The position numbers and the translations under genes are program-made. 47,074 bases of DNA from Verrucomicrobiota bacterium (lineage in GTDB: Bacteria > Verrucomicrobiota > Kiritimatiellia > RFP12 > UBA1067), in the NCBI GenBank assembly GCA_023269675.1, contig JAHFSX010000046.1, positions 1 through 47,074 on the forward strand, given 5' to 3'. The notes below the pieces were generated by a model. That model did not search any database. It had not been told where the DNA came from and was given only the letters and a program-made list of their open reading frames with translations. Below are positions 29,092 through 37,713 of the stretch, in pieces. Each line of letters starts with the position of its first letter. Position 1 is the stretch's first letter.

Positions 29092-31782
29092 TCATTTGAC
29101 CTTTTGCATAATCTCGTCGAAGCGGCTGTTGCTCGGCATGGCGAAGAGGCAGCGGCCGTTGCTGCGGGCGGCCCAGAGGTTGCCGATGTCGCGTTTCTCC
29201 TGCGCGTCCGGAGCGTCGAGAAGGTGGCCTCCCTTGTATTCGATCGCGAGTATCCGGCCGTCTTCGAGCTGGCACACGAAATCCGGATAGAACCAGTCGG
29301 TGGAGGTCTGGAGCCGGAACGAGGTCGCACGCCGGGAGAGATTGCGCACCCAGAACCGGACGCCCGGCAGTTTCGAGTCGAGAAACTGAGCGCATTTGAA
29401 TTCTTCTTTCAACTCGCCTTCGGGCGTGGTCTCTTTCAGCTCGCCGGGCTTCGGCCCGAAGTAATGTTTTCGGAACTGGAACGAGCCCTGATAGATTTCA
29501 CTGGGTTCGTACGCGATCTCCTTGAAATTGACGGCGTAGTCGTCGCTGACCGTGAGGCTGGAGTCGAGCGCGAGGTACTGCGTGTACGCAATGGCCCGCT
29601 CGCTCTTGCGGTGTTCGTCGATGCGCTCTTCGATGGTGTCGCGCAGGCGGAAGCGGTCAAAGACCAGCGGGCCCACGTCGGTGAGCCCGTGGCGGGCCAT
29701 GAGGCCGTTGATGACCTTGCGTAGAAAGACGGCGGACTCCGCAAAGGGGATGTCGTTGTGATCGATCTGGCGGTCGAGCCAGGCGATCAGGTGCTCGGCT
29801 GTCCAGTCCGTGCCGCTGATGTTGCCCAGCGCCAGCGTTTGCTGGTGCAGGCGCTTGACGAAATCGAAAGGCTCATCGTTCTCGCGTATGACGTCCGTCT
29901 TGACCTCGCCCCGCGTCCCGACGTCCAGCTTGCCGGAGGCGAGTGTCGGGCGTTTGGTGGGATCGTAGGCGGCGGAAAGCGTGGCGTCCTTCGAGCCCAG
30001 TCGCCACGGGTGTTCAAGCAGGTGCGTGCGCTCGAACTCCTGCAGTTTGCCCTGTTCGAGAACGCAGAGCAACGGCACGCGGAAATCCAACTGCAATTGA
30101 TAGGGCGAGAGCGCCCGCGGCTGCCCGCCTCCGCCGAGGGTCTTGTCGGCCTCACGCACCTGTTCGACAAGCGCGGTGATCCGCGCCCGCGCTTCGGGTG
30201 TCTTGCCGCAACTCGCGACCTTCTCGGTCTCATCGGCGTCGAGCGGGACTAGGACCGTGACGGCTCCGGTCTCGGGCCGGATGCGCACCTTGCCGCACAG
30301 GGCGGCCTCCTGAGCCTGGGCGACGGCGGCGTCGATCTCCTCGGGGTTCAGGCGCAGAGTCTGCGGCTGAGCGCCCAAGGGCAGCATGCCCTGCGGCGCG
30401 GGCAATATGATGCGCTCGGCCTCGGCCTTGGTAAAGCCGTTGCTTTCCAGCGCCTCGCGCAGCTCGTTCAGAACCTCGGGCAGCGAGTCGGAAACCGAAA
30501 GCGCATAGGCGCAGTTCAGGTCGGGGTGGTGCTTGGGCCGCGCGTTGGGCAGGCGCAGGATGCGGCCGACGATCTGCTCGATGGCCGTGGCCGAACGGGT
30601 CTCCTTCAGGCTGCACAGCACATAGGCGAAGGGACAGTCCCAACCCTCGCGCAGTTTCTGCACGGTGATGATGAAGCGGACTTTGCACTGCGGCGACGAG
30701 ATGTCGCCCGCATCCTTCAGGTCGTCGTGTGCGCCGACCGAGATCTTGATCTCGTCGCGGCCGATGCCGAATTCGGCGACCAGCCGCTCTCGCAGCGGCT
30801 CGCACGCGTCCACGCGTTCGGCCTGAATCAGCATCACCGGCCGCAGGTACTCGCCCGTAAGCTGGGCCTCGGTCAGGGCGAGCTTCTCCAGGTCGGCCCG
30901 CAGGCTCACGGCGTCGGCGAGCAACTGGTCCTTCTGGCTGGGGTGGCGCGTGACCACGCGCAACGGCAGTTTCACCATGTCGGCGGCTTTGAGTTCGGCG
31001 GCGGAAACGTGGTGAAGGATGTTCGACGGGTGTTTGGACCGCGCGGGCGTGGCTGTGAACTCCACGATGCAGGAGGGCATCACGTCGCCCAGCGCAGCGA
31101 ACGAAAGGTCGGTGCGGGCGTTGTGCGCCTCGTCCACGATCACCACGGGGCGCCGCAGGCGCAGCATATTCACCAGCGAGGGAACCGGCTTGCCGTCCGG
31201 GCCTTTCAACAGGTCGGCCTCGCGGCTGGCCGGCGCGTTCAGGAGGTGCTCCTGAAAAACGCCGTTCTGGCTGTAGACCTTGCGGCCGGTGGAGTCCTCC
31301 ACGCGGAAGGCCTGGATGGTCGAGACGATCACGACGGTCTGACCGTCGACCGAGGCACGCGGCAGGTTCAGCGCCTCCTCGATGGTGACGACCTCGATCG
31401 CGCCGCAAGCCATCTCAAGTGCCCGGCGGTACGGGTGCCGCGCATCGCGCAACGCGTCGGCGGTTTGGTCGAGGATCGTGTTGCTGGGCACCAGCCAAAG
31501 CACGACCGCGCGGTCGGCGTGCAGCAGTGCGCTCATGGCGAGCCCTGCCGTGTGGCAGGCTAGCAGGGTCTTGCCGCCGCCGGTCGGCACGCGCAGGCAG
31601 ATATAGGGCATGCCGCGTTCGAGGCCAGCCGCGTGGATCGGCAGGTACAGACCGCCGCCGCTGCCGTTCTGTTCGCTTACCGTGCGGAACGCCTCGGCCG
31701 GACTGCCGTTCTTTGAACACAGCCGGAAGAATTCCCGTAGGGAGTCCAGAACCCGGTTTTGATAGTTTTTGAGAGCGATCAT
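29092..31782 (-). CDS. res: Type III restriction enzyme Res subunit
   Basis: The 896-residue protein has the full type III Res layout: an SF2 translocase with Walker A VPTGGGKT at residues 65-72, a DEAH box VVIVDEAHN at 213-221, motif VI region QIVGRILRLPNARPK, and a C-terminal PD-(D/E)xK nuclease (WFYPDF, then ILAIEYKGG, near residues 835-860). It cuts unmethylated DNA after ATP-dependent communication between two sites, in complex with the Mod subunit. ATG at 31780-31782; the gap to mod is 18 bases. No frameshift or motif loss seen. Followed by the DUF4062-like gene after 13 bases. Confidence 0.9.
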   Translation of the reverse strand: MIALKNYQNRVLDSLREFFRLCSKNGSPAEAFRTVSEQNGSGGGLYLPIHAAGLERGMPYICLRVPTGGGKTLLACHTAGLAMSALLHADRAVVLWLVPSNTILDQTADALRDARHPYRRALEMACGAIEVVTIEEALNLPRASVDGQTVVIVSTIQAFRVEDSTGRKVYSQNGVFQEHLLNAPASREADLLKGPDGKPVPSLVNMLRLRRPVVIVDEAHNARTDLSFAALGDVMPSCIVEFTATPARSKHPSNILHHVSAAELKAADMVKLPLRVVTRHPSQKDQLLADAVSLRADLEKLALTEAQLTGEYLRPVMLIQAERVDACEPLRERLVAEFGIGRDEIKISVGAHDDLKDAGDISSPQCKVRFIITVQKLREGWDCPFAYVLCSLKETRSATAIEQIVGRILRLPNARPKHHPDLNCAYALSVSDSLPEVLNELREALESNGFTKAEAERIILPAPQGMLPLGAQPQTLRLNPEEIDAAVAQAQEAALCGKVRIRPETGAVTVLVPLDADETEKVASCGKTPEARARITALVEQVREADKTLGGGGQPRALSPYQLQLDFRVPLLCVLEQGKLQEFERTHLLEHPWRLGSKDATLSAAYDPTKRPTLASGKLDVGTRGEVKTDVIRENDEPFDFVKRLHQQTLALGNISGTDWTAEHLIAWLDRQIDHNDIPFAESAVFLRKVINGLMARHGLTDVGPLVFDRFRLRDTIEERIDEHRKSERAIAYTQYLALDSSLTVSDDYAVNFKEIAYEPSEIYQGSFQFRKHYFGPKPGELKETTPEGELKEEFKCAQFLDSKLPGVRFWVRNLSRRATSFRLQTSTDWFYPDFVCQLEDGRILAIEYKGGHLLDAPDAQEKRDIGNLWAARSNGRCLFAMPSNSRFDEIMQKVK

Positions 31783-31800
31783 TGGGAAGTCCTTCGGAAA

Positions 31801-33408
31801 TTACAAAACCTTGATCTCGTACGGCGTCTGTCGGACGGTGATATGGGCGGCCTGCAAGCGGTCGCGGCTCAAGAGGCAACCGGCGCAGTAGACCACCTTC
31901 GGGCCGTCGAACTCCGGCAGCTTGGCGAGGATCTGGCGCGTCAGCACGTTGCCGCCGTTGGCGCTCTCGTCGCCCAGGATGCCGTTGTAAAGCAGGTAGA
32001 TGCCGACGCCGCGGCACGCGCCGAGGAACGGCGTTTTGAGCACCCGCGCACGCGGCAAGGGCTCGCCGGTCTCGGAAAAGTAGACGTGCCGGGCCAGCTC
32101 CGAAAAATTCACCGTCTCGCGGATCATGCCGGTCTCATCAAAGAGCGGCTCGCCCAGTTCGCAGAAACGGAAACCGCCGCCAAGGCCCGCGACCGCCTCG
32201 CTTTTGGCACTCGTGTAGCCCTGCGCCACGCGCCTCACGCGCTCGGCGGTCACTTCGCGGGCGATCTTCGGTTCCATCTCCACGAGGATGAAACGGCGGT
32301 GCCCGCCATCTTCTTCGTTGGCTTTGAACAGTGCATGACCGGTAGTGCCCGAACCTGCGAATGAATCCAGAACAATCGAGTCTTTTGCCGTAAATGCTTG
32401 GACGAATTTCTTAACGAGTTCTGGCGGCTTTGGAAAATCGAACGTCTTACCGTCACCGAACATGGCCTTGAGTTCGTTCGTGCCTTGTTGTGTGTAGATC
32501 GACTCGACTATTGAATACAACTTCGAGCCTCGCTCTTCACCGTCACCGTCTCGAAGGTATTGCTTGTAATTGACCGACCACTTACCTTTGACCTGCTTAA
32601 TGACCAACTCGTTGTTGGCCAAAGCGGCAAGCACACGATCACGGGACCATTGCCATTGTTTCTCTGGCCAAATCTCTTGACCTTCAAAGGGAATCGCGTA
32701 TCTGAGATTAGGGCGTGAGTCCATGCTGTTTGTTGCTAACGGCTGGAGTCGATAAGGGCCTCTTGTTTCGAGTTTATCATCCTCGAATTTGTAATATTTC
32801 TTCACATCGTCGCTCGGCGGGAGTTCAATTGTACCGACGCGCTCTTTGTTGCGAGCGAAACATAGAACATATTCGTGAAGGTTGACCACTTGCTTTGACT
32901 TGGCCCCTCCACCATAACTCTTTTTCCAGATGAAGGTCTCAATGCGGTTGGAACTTCCAAAGATTTCGTCCATCAGCAGTTCGGCGTATCTGTGCTCATT
33001 TCCATCGAGGGACATCAAAATAACGCCGTCTTCTGTGAGAAACTGTTTGAGCAACGCGAGGCGCGGGTACATCATGCAGAGCCAGCGGTCGTGGCGATCG
33101 AGGGTTTCGCCCTCCTTGCCGACGGTCTTGCCGAGCCAGTCCCGGATGACGGGGCTGTTGACGTTGTCGTTATAGGCCCAGCCCTCGTTGCCGGTGTTGT
33201 AGGGCGGGTCGATGTAGATGCACTTGACCTGCCCGGCGTAGTAAGGGAGAAGGGCCTTGAGGGCTTCGAGGTTGTCGCCCTGGACGATCAGGTTGCCGCT
33301 GCCGGGGTCGCCGCAGGCGAGGTCCGGCACGTCCTTGAGCAGGCGGAAGGGCACCTGCTGGTGGTGGTTTACGACGGCTTCTTTTCCGATCCAATTCAAT
33401 GTGGGCAT
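31801..33408 (-). CDS. mod: Type III DNA-methyltransferase Mod subunit
   Basis: The 535-residue protein has the beta-class N6-adenine methyltransferase order: DPPYNTG at residues 67-73, then the central recognition domain (about 150-320), then SFAGSGTTGHALF at about 350 that binds S-adenosylmethionine. It methylates one strand of an asymmetric site, protecting the host and directing Res. It is the first gene of the leftward defence operon. ATG at 33406-33408. The recognition sequence cannot be read from the protein. It looks complete and its composition fits its neighbours. Confidence 0.9.
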   Translation of the reverse strand: MPTLNWIGKEAVVNHHQQVPFRLLKDVPDLACGDPGSGNLIVQGDNLEALKALLPYYAGQVKCIYIDPPYNTGNEGWAYNDNVNSPVIRDWLGKTVGKEGETLDRHDRWLCMMYPRLALLKQFLTEDGVILMSLDGNEHRYAELLMDEIFGSSNRIETFIWKKSYGGGAKSKQVVNLHEYVLCFARNKERVGTIELPPSDDVKKYYKFEDDKLETRGPYRLQPLATNSMDSRPNLRYAIPFEGQEIWPEKQWQWSRDRVLAALANNELVIKQVKGKWSVNYKQYLRDGDGEERGSKLYSIVESIYTQQGTNELKAMFGDGKTFDFPKPPELVKKFVQAFTAKDSIVLDSFAGSGTTGHALFKANEEDGGHRRFILVEMEPKIAREVTAERVRRVAQGYTSAKSEAVAGLGGGFRFCELGEPLFDETGMIRETVNFSELARHVYFSETGEPLPRARVLKTPFLGACRGVGIYLLYNGILGDESANGGNVLTRQILAKLPEFDGPKVVYCAGCLLSRDRLQAAHITVRQTPYEIKVL

Positions 33409-33936
33409 AGCGTCAAATCCGTCCCGTGTGGTTCATCTTTAGATTCGATGAAGTTTAACACCGGGGCCGCCGGGATTGCGAGGGCAAATAGCGGGAGAAT
33501 AGGCTTGCGGGTGGCGGGCGGGACGAGGGAAAAAATATGCACCTCATCTCGCCTGAGCCATCGCCACCCATCCGCCCATCGGTTCCGATTATTGAGCAAG
33601 AATAAGCATTAACGCCTTTATTGCAATAAGGAACAACCATGCATTCTGAATTTCGATCTGCATCTTTATTTTCATTATTATCCTTGGGTTATGTTGTTTC
33701 GTCTCTGGCATGTTCGGGTCCTGGTCGAACGATGGCGCCTCACCGTGCGAGATTATCGAGCGGCTTGCATTATTATATTGATTCGAGAGTTTTATATTTC
33801 AAAGATCGTAAATAAATAATACTGAAATATTTCACTTTTGTTGAAAAAATCGAAAAAATAAACTGCCTGGCCTCTCCGGCCGGTCATAAATCGTTGCCAA
33901 GACTCCTTTCCCTGCCTAAAACGCGGCGCATTCCCC
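33409..33936. other. AT-rich stretch between mod and integrase, no gene seen
   Basis: The right half (about 33600-33880) is markedly AT-rich with poly-A/T tracts and a TGAAATATTTCA palindrome. It must contain the promoter of the leftward mod operon. No frame above 75 codons is convincing. The GGCC/CGGCC hairpin at 33870-33884 may end integrase transcription, though it has no clear U-run. Confidence 0.55.
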
Positions 33937-35019
33937 TTACTTCGCCTTTTCCACCGCCGCCCGCAGCTCCTCCACGCGTTCCGCGTGGTCGTAGCGGGCC
34001 GCTGTTGCGTCCTCTGTCCATCCCCCTAGACGTTTAGCCAGATCGTCAGACACCCCCGCCTCGCTCAACCTGGTGCGGAACGTGTGCCTCCAACTGTGGA
34101 AGGTGTGGCCCTCCCCCGTGACCTTCGCGGCCTCCAGCACATCACGGAACGGGCTCACCTTGTCGAATCGCGGGTACGCTGCCGCGTGCTCCGGGAACAG
34201 GTATTCCCCGCCCCGCTTGACAAGCGCCTCCATAACGGGCATCAGCGCCGAGTTGATCGGGTTGGTGATGTCGATGCCGAAACGCTTCGTTTTTATCGGC
34301 CGCATCCGGATCTCGCCCTTCTCGATATTCACCGCCGCAGTCTTGATCCGCGCGATGTCGGAATAGCGCAGCCCCGTGTGACGCGCGACCATGCTCGCCT
34401 CGTACCAGTCGTGCCCGACCGTTTTGGCGGCTTTCAGGATCTCGGCCTCCTGCTCCCGCGTGAACGGCTTGCCCCGCTCGCTGTCGGACACGTCAACCTG
34501 CACCAGGTTCCAGCAGTTCGTGACGTTGTCGCGCTCCATGCGCAGGCACTCCCAAATTGTCCCGAGGTCCGCGAGGAAGTTCTTGCGGGTCTTTCCGCTC
34601 ATGCCCTCCTTGGCGAGATACTGGGCGAAGGCGAGCACGCAGGCGCGGTTCACCTTCTCCGCCGTGTTTGCGGCCGGGTAAGATTCCTCCGCCCATTTGG
34701 CGAAGCGCTTGCACTCGTTCCTGCGGATCCGGAGGGTCATCGGGTTCAGTTTCTTGTTGGCGGCCTCAAGCCAACGCTCGTACGTCAGCCACACGTCATT
34801 CAGGGCCAAGCCCTCCGAACGCGTGCCGCACAGCGTGTCCAGCAGCGAATGCAGCTTGTCGGCGGTCGTGGTGCCGGCGAACGCCATCTTAAAGGTATGC
34901 TCGATGGCCAGCGCTTTATCCTTGTCGGCGGTGCCCGTCGACTTCCGGATGCGTTTCCGGTCCGGCCCGTAGATCTGAATCCACCAGAACTGACTCTCGT
35001 CTTGCTTATAGAGTGACAT
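33937..35019 (-). CDS. int: Tyrosine recombinase (phage integrase)
   Basis: From ATG at 35017-35019 (GGAGGAAC site; the upstream ATG at 35032-35034 would place that site inside the gene) the product has 360 residues. An N-terminal SAM-like core-binding domain is followed by the catalytic domain: R218 in HTGLRYSD, H308 and R311 in HSWRHTF, W334 in GGW, and Y343 in ARYDHA. All catalytic residues are present, so the enzyme should be active. It lies at the right end of the element, 120 bp from tRNA-fMet, the usual place for an integrase that recombines at a tRNA 3' end. A good promoter with overlapping inverted repeats precedes it. It would catalyse integration and, with the HTH protein at 7.7-7.9 kb, possibly excision. 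Confidence 0.9.
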   Translation of the reverse strand: MSLYKQDESQFWWIQIYGPDRKRIRKSTGTADKDKALAIEHTFKMAFAGTTTADKLHSLLDTLCGTRSEGLALNDVWLTYERWLEAANKKLNPMTLRIRRNECKRFAKWAEESYPAANTAEKVNRACVLAFAQYLAKEGMSGKTRKNFLADLGTIWECLRMERDNVTNCWNLVQVDVSDSERGKPFTREQEAEILKAAKTVGHDWYEASMVARHTGLRYSDIARIKTAAVNIEKGEIRMRPIKTKRFGIDITNPINSALMPVMEALVKRGGEYLFPEHAAAYPRFDKVSPFRDVLEAAKVTGEGHTFHSWRHTFRTRLSEAGVSDDLAKRLGGWTEDATAARYDHAERVEELRAAVEKAK

Positions 35020-35046
35020 GGCGTGTTCCTCCATTTCTGATTAAGT

Positions 35047-35094
35047 ATTTTAACCTATGGCTAATTCACGGTCAAGCCATAGTTGAACCATAGG
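35047..35094 (-). promoter_or_regulatory. Integrase promoter overlapped by inverted repeats
   Basis: On the minus strand, TTGACC (35070-35075) and TAAAAT (35047-35052) are separated by 17 bases, a near-consensus promoter. CTATGGCT (35055-35062) and AGCCATAG (35075-35082) form an inverted repeat across it, and another CCATAGG lies at 35088-35094. A regulator, or the integrase itself, bound there would block transcription. Confidence 0.65.
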
Positions 35095-35104
35095 AAAATA
35101 AATT

Positions 35105-35150
35105 AAAAAACCGCGTAACTTGTTCTTTTGGAACTTGTTACGCGGTTCTG
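35105..35150 (-). terminator. Terminator of the tRNA operon
   Basis: AACCGCGTAAC and GTTACGCGGTT pair perfectly (35109-35119 with 35137-35147), with an inner GTTC/GAAC hairpin, and on the minus strand the stem is followed by TTTTTT. It lies directly after the CCA end of tRNA-fMet. Confidence 0.75.
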
Positions 35151-35154
35151 AGAA

Positions 35155-35231
35155 TGGTAGCGGGGGTAGGATTTGAACCTACGGCCTTCAGGTTATGAGC
35201 CTGACGAGCTACCAGGCTGCTCCACCCCGCA
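35155..35231 (-). tRNA. tRNA-fMet (initiator), anticodon CAT
   Basis: The minus strand reads a 77-base cloverleaf with acceptor GCGGGG/CCCCGC, D-loop GAGCAGCCTGG, anticodon loop CTCATAA and T-loop TTCAAAT, ending in an encoded CCA. Position 1 is mismatched with position 72, the hallmark of initiator tRNAs. The anticodon stem has AGG:CCT rather than three G:C pairs. It is the likely chromosomal target of the neighbouring integrase. Confidence 0.9.
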
Positions 35232-35248
35232 ATCTGGATTTTGTTTTC

Positions 35249-35325
35249 TGGCGCGCCTCGCAGGAGTTGAACCTGCAACCTTCTGATCCGTAGTCAGATG
35301 CTCTATCCAATTGAGCTAGAGGCGC
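35249..35325 (-). tRNA. tRNA-Arg, anticodon ACG
   Basis: The minus strand reads GCGCCTC TAGCTCAATTGG, anticodon loop CTACGGA with anticodon ACG, and T-arm GTTCAACTC, closing with GAGGCGC, a G discriminator and an encoded CCA. Total 77 bases. A34 is expected to be converted to inosine. It lies 18 bp upstream of tRNA-fMet and is co-transcribed with it. Confidence 0.9.
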
Positions 35326-35377
35326 TCTTGAAAACGTGTTTAAAATTAGCAGAAGTGACCCTATCCCGCAAGCGCTA

Positions 35378-35404
35378 TTTTGACTTATTTTCAGAAAGTC
35401 AAAA
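35378..35404. terminator. Inverted repeat after thiC
   Basis: TTTTGACTT (35378-35386) and AAGTCAAAA (35396-35404) pair around a nine-base loop, eight bases beyond the thiC stop codon. The stem is AT-rich and lacks a downstream U-run, so it is a weak terminator candidate. Confidence 0.45.
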
Positions 35405-35412
35405 AGAGGCGC

Positions 35413-36702
35413 CTACACGCTCTCGCCGCGGATGCGTTTCGAGGTGCGCACGGCGCAGAATTCCTTGCCGCACATGGAGCAATGATCGTCGGTGTGCGCG
35501 CCTTCGCCCATGCGCGTTTCGAGCCAGCGTTCCCGCGCCCGCACCGGATCGATCGCCTGCGCGAACTGGGCCTCCCAGTCGAACGCCACCCGCGCCCGCG
35601 CCATGGCGTCGTCGCGGTCGCGCGCGCCCGGCAGGCCGCGCGCCACGTCGCCCGCGTGCGCCGCGATGCGGTAGGCGATCATGCCCTGGTGCACCTCGTC
35701 GCCGTCCGGCAGGCCGAGGTGCTCGGCCGGCGTCACGTAGCAGAGCAGCGAAGCCCCGTAGACGGTCGCCGCCGTCGCGCCGATGCACGACGTGATGTGG
35801 TCGTAGCCCGGAGCGATGTCGGTCACCACAGGCCCCAGCACGTAGAAGGGCGCGCCGTCGCACACCTCCTGCTGGCGCTCCATGTTCATCTGGATCTGGT
35901 TGAACGGCACGTGCCCGGGTCCTTCGACCATCACCTGCACGCCCCGCGCGCGGCAGCGCCGCACCAACTCGCCGAGCACATCCAATTCGCCGAACTGCGC
36001 CTCGTCGCTCGCATCGGCCAGGCAGCCCGGACGCAGGCCGTCGCCGAGCGACACGGTCACGTCGTGCTTCAAGAGGATATCCATCACCTCGTCCCAGCGC
36101 ACATAGAGCGGATTCTCCGCGTTGTTGCGCTTCATCCACTCGGCCATGATCGCGCCGCCGCGGCTCACGATGCCCATGATGCGCTTCATGGCCACATCCA
36201 CGTGCCGGTTCAGCAGGCCCGCGTGCAGGGTCATGAAGTCCACCCCCTGCTCGGCCTGCTCGCGGATCACCTGCAGCAGCAGGTCGGGGTTCATCTCCGG
36301 GATGTCGCCCTCCAGCCGCGAGATGGTCTCGTACACCGGCACCGTGCCCAGCGGCACGGGCGACGCGTCGAGCATCCCCTGCCGGATCGAGCGCAGGTCG
36401 GCGCCCACGCTCAGGTCCATCACGAAGTCGGCGCCGGCGTTCAGCGCGATCTGCAGCTTCTCCAGCTCGTCGCCCTTGCCGGAGCGCGTGGTGGAGCGGC
36501 CGAGGTTGGCGTTGACCTTGGTCGAGAAGAGCCGTCCCACGCCCACCGGACGCGCGTTGGTGTGCGCCGGGTTGAGGGGGATCACCGCCCGGCCGCTGGC
36601 CACGGCCTCGCGCACCAGCTCGGCATCCACATGCTCGTCGTCCGCCACTCGGCGCATCGCGTCCGTGATCTTGCCGTTGAGCGCCGCTTGAAGTTGTGTC
36701 AT
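35413..36702 (-). CDS. thiC: Phosphomethylpyrimidine synthase ThiC
   Basis: The 429-residue protein is the short form of ThiC, without the long N-terminal extension of enteric enzymes. The (beta/alpha)8 core contains the family signatures MTLHAGLLNRHVDVAM, VEGPGHVPFNQIQMNMERQ and PGYDHITSCIGATAA; the C-terminus has CSMCGKEFC (Cys at about 408, 411 and 416), the CX2CX4C [4Fe-4S] site of this radical SAM-like enzyme. It converts 5-aminoimidazole ribotide to hydroxymethylpyrimidine phosphate in thiamine synthesis. ATG at 36700-36702. thiD lies 70 bp upstream in the same direction, making a thiD-thiC operon. I see no TPP riboswitch ahead of either gene. Confidence 0.95.
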   Translation of the reverse strand: MTQLQAALNGKITDAMRRVADDEHVDAELVREAVASGRAVIPLNPAHTNARPVGVGRLFSTKVNANLGRSTTRSGKGDELEKLQIALNAGADFVMDLSVGADLRSIRQGMLDASPVPLGTVPVYETISRLEGDIPEMNPDLLLQVIREQAEQGVDFMTLHAGLLNRHVDVAMKRIMGIVSRGGAIMAEWMKRNNAENPLYVRWDEVMDILLKHDVTVSLGDGLRPGCLADASDEAQFGELDVLGELVRRCRARGVQVMVEGPGHVPFNQIQMNMERQQEVCDGAPFYVLGPVVTDIAPGYDHITSCIGATAATVYGASLLCYVTPAEHLGLPDGDEVHQGMIAYRIAAHAGDVARGLPGARDRDDAMARARVAFDWEAQFAQAIDPVRARERWLETRMGEGAHTDDHCSMCGKEFCAVRTSKRIRGESV

Positions 36703-36752
36703 AAAAAGTTCCAGGGTTTGGTGTTCAGGTTTCAGGTGTCGGTGTTCGGTTG

Positions 36753-36772
36753 GGACGAATCGTGATTCGTCC
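36753..36772 (-). repeat. Palindrome in the thiD-thiC gap
   Basis: GGACGAATC and GATTCGTCC pair perfectly around a two-base loop immediately after the thiD stop codon. It may stabilise the upstream message or attenuate read-through into thiC; there is no U-run. Confidence 0.55.
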
Positions 36773-37630
36773 TTAAAGATTGAGGGGGCTGATCAATACC
36801 CGTTCCAGCGGCAGGCGCTTGGGAGTGCCCAGCACCGCCGCCTGTTCGCCCACATACGCGCCCGTGCGGATCGCTTCGTAGACATAGGCTTTGCCTTCGG
36901 CCACCGCGTCGAGCAGGGCACGCCCACTCGCGAGCGAGGCCGTGATGGCCGCGCTGAGCGAGCAGCCCGTACCGTGCGTGGAGAGCGGCTCGACGATCCT
37001 CGGCGTCGAGAGCAGGCTCAGCGTCGCTCCGTCGAACAGCACGTCCTCGGCGCAGGCGCCGGCGCCGTGGCCGCCCTTGATGAGCGTGGCGCAGCCGTAG
37101 GTGTCCGACAGCGCACGCGCCGCCTCGGCCATCTCCGTCCGCGTCGCGATGGTTCGGCCGGACAGCACTTCGGCTTCGGGAAGATTGGGGGTGATCAGCG
37201 TCGCGAGGGGCAAGAGCCGTTTTTTCAACAGCTCGACCGCGTCGTCCCGCAGCAGCTTGGCGCCGCTGGTGGCCACCATCACGGGATCGAACACTTTCAG
37301 AATGCGGCTCTGGCACAGGAGCCGGTCGGCCACCGCCTCGATCACCTCAGGACTCGAGAGCATGCCCGTTTTCAGCGCGTTGACCGCATACGCCTCGAAA
37401 ACCGCGTCCAACTGCTGCGCCACAAACGCCGCGTCAGCCGTCAGAATCGCGCGGACGCCGAAAGGGTTCTGCGCCGTCAAGGCCGCCAGAACCGTGCATC
37501 CGTGTACGCCGAAAACATGGAACGCGCGCAGGTCCGCCTGGATACCGGCGTTGCCACCGCTGTCGCTGCCCGCGATCGTCAGTGCCACCGACAGCCGCGT
37601 GCTCTCACCAAGCTCACCGACGTTTTCCAT
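36773..37630 (-). CDS. thiD: Hydroxymethylpyrimidine (phosphate) kinase ThiD
   Basis: The 285-residue protein shows the ribokinase-fold pattern of ThiD: ALTIAGSDSGGNAGIQADL near the start, VLAALTAQNPFGV, VFDPVMVATSGAKLL around residues 120-135, LITPNLPEAEVLSG, and STHGTGCSLSAAITASLASG with the catalytic Asp/Gly region (here THGTGC). It phosphorylates HMP and HMP-P, acting after ThiC. ATG at 37628-37630. Paired with thiC downstream. Length is normal for ThiD, and no ThiE fusion is present. Confidence 0.93.
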   Translation of the reverse strand: MENVGELGESTRLSVALTIAGSDSGGNAGIQADLRAFHVFGVHGCTVLAALTAQNPFGVRAILTADAAFVAQQLDAVFEAYAVNALKTGMLSSPEVIEAVADRLLCQSRILKVFDPVMVATSGAKLLRDDAVELLKKRLLPLATLITPNLPEAEVLSGRTIATRTEMAEAARALSDTYGCATLIKGGHGAGACAEDVLFDGATLSLLSTPRIVEPLSTHGTGCSLSAAITASLASGRALLDAVAEGKAYVYEAIRTGAYVGEQAAVLGTPKRLPLERVLISPLNL

Positions 37631-37647
37631 TTTCAGCTCTCTCCGAA

Positions 37648-37683
37648 AAGCAAAAGCGGAATCGGCTTGCGATCCCGCTTTTT
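37648..37683 (-). terminator. Terminator after the DEAD-box helicase gene
   Basis: On the minus strand, AAAGCGGGATCG and CCGATTCCGCTTT form a GC-rich stem with a short loop, flanked by A-rich and T-rich sequence (GCTTTTGCTTTT follows). It lies about 30 bases after the stop codon and ahead of thiD. Confidence 0.65.
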
Positions 37684-37713
37684 CCCGTCACCCTCGCATA
37701 GCGAACGGGGTCA

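Noticed and set aside
30230..31408. Long antisense frames over res, mod, GH2 and helicase genes
   Set aside because: They are shadows of high-GC genes whose sense frames carry complete, ordered catalytic motifs.
36700..37713. TPP riboswitch ahead of thiD or thiC
   Set aside because: I find no CTGAGA and ACCTGA-type core in the 83 bp before thiD or the 70 bp before thiC.
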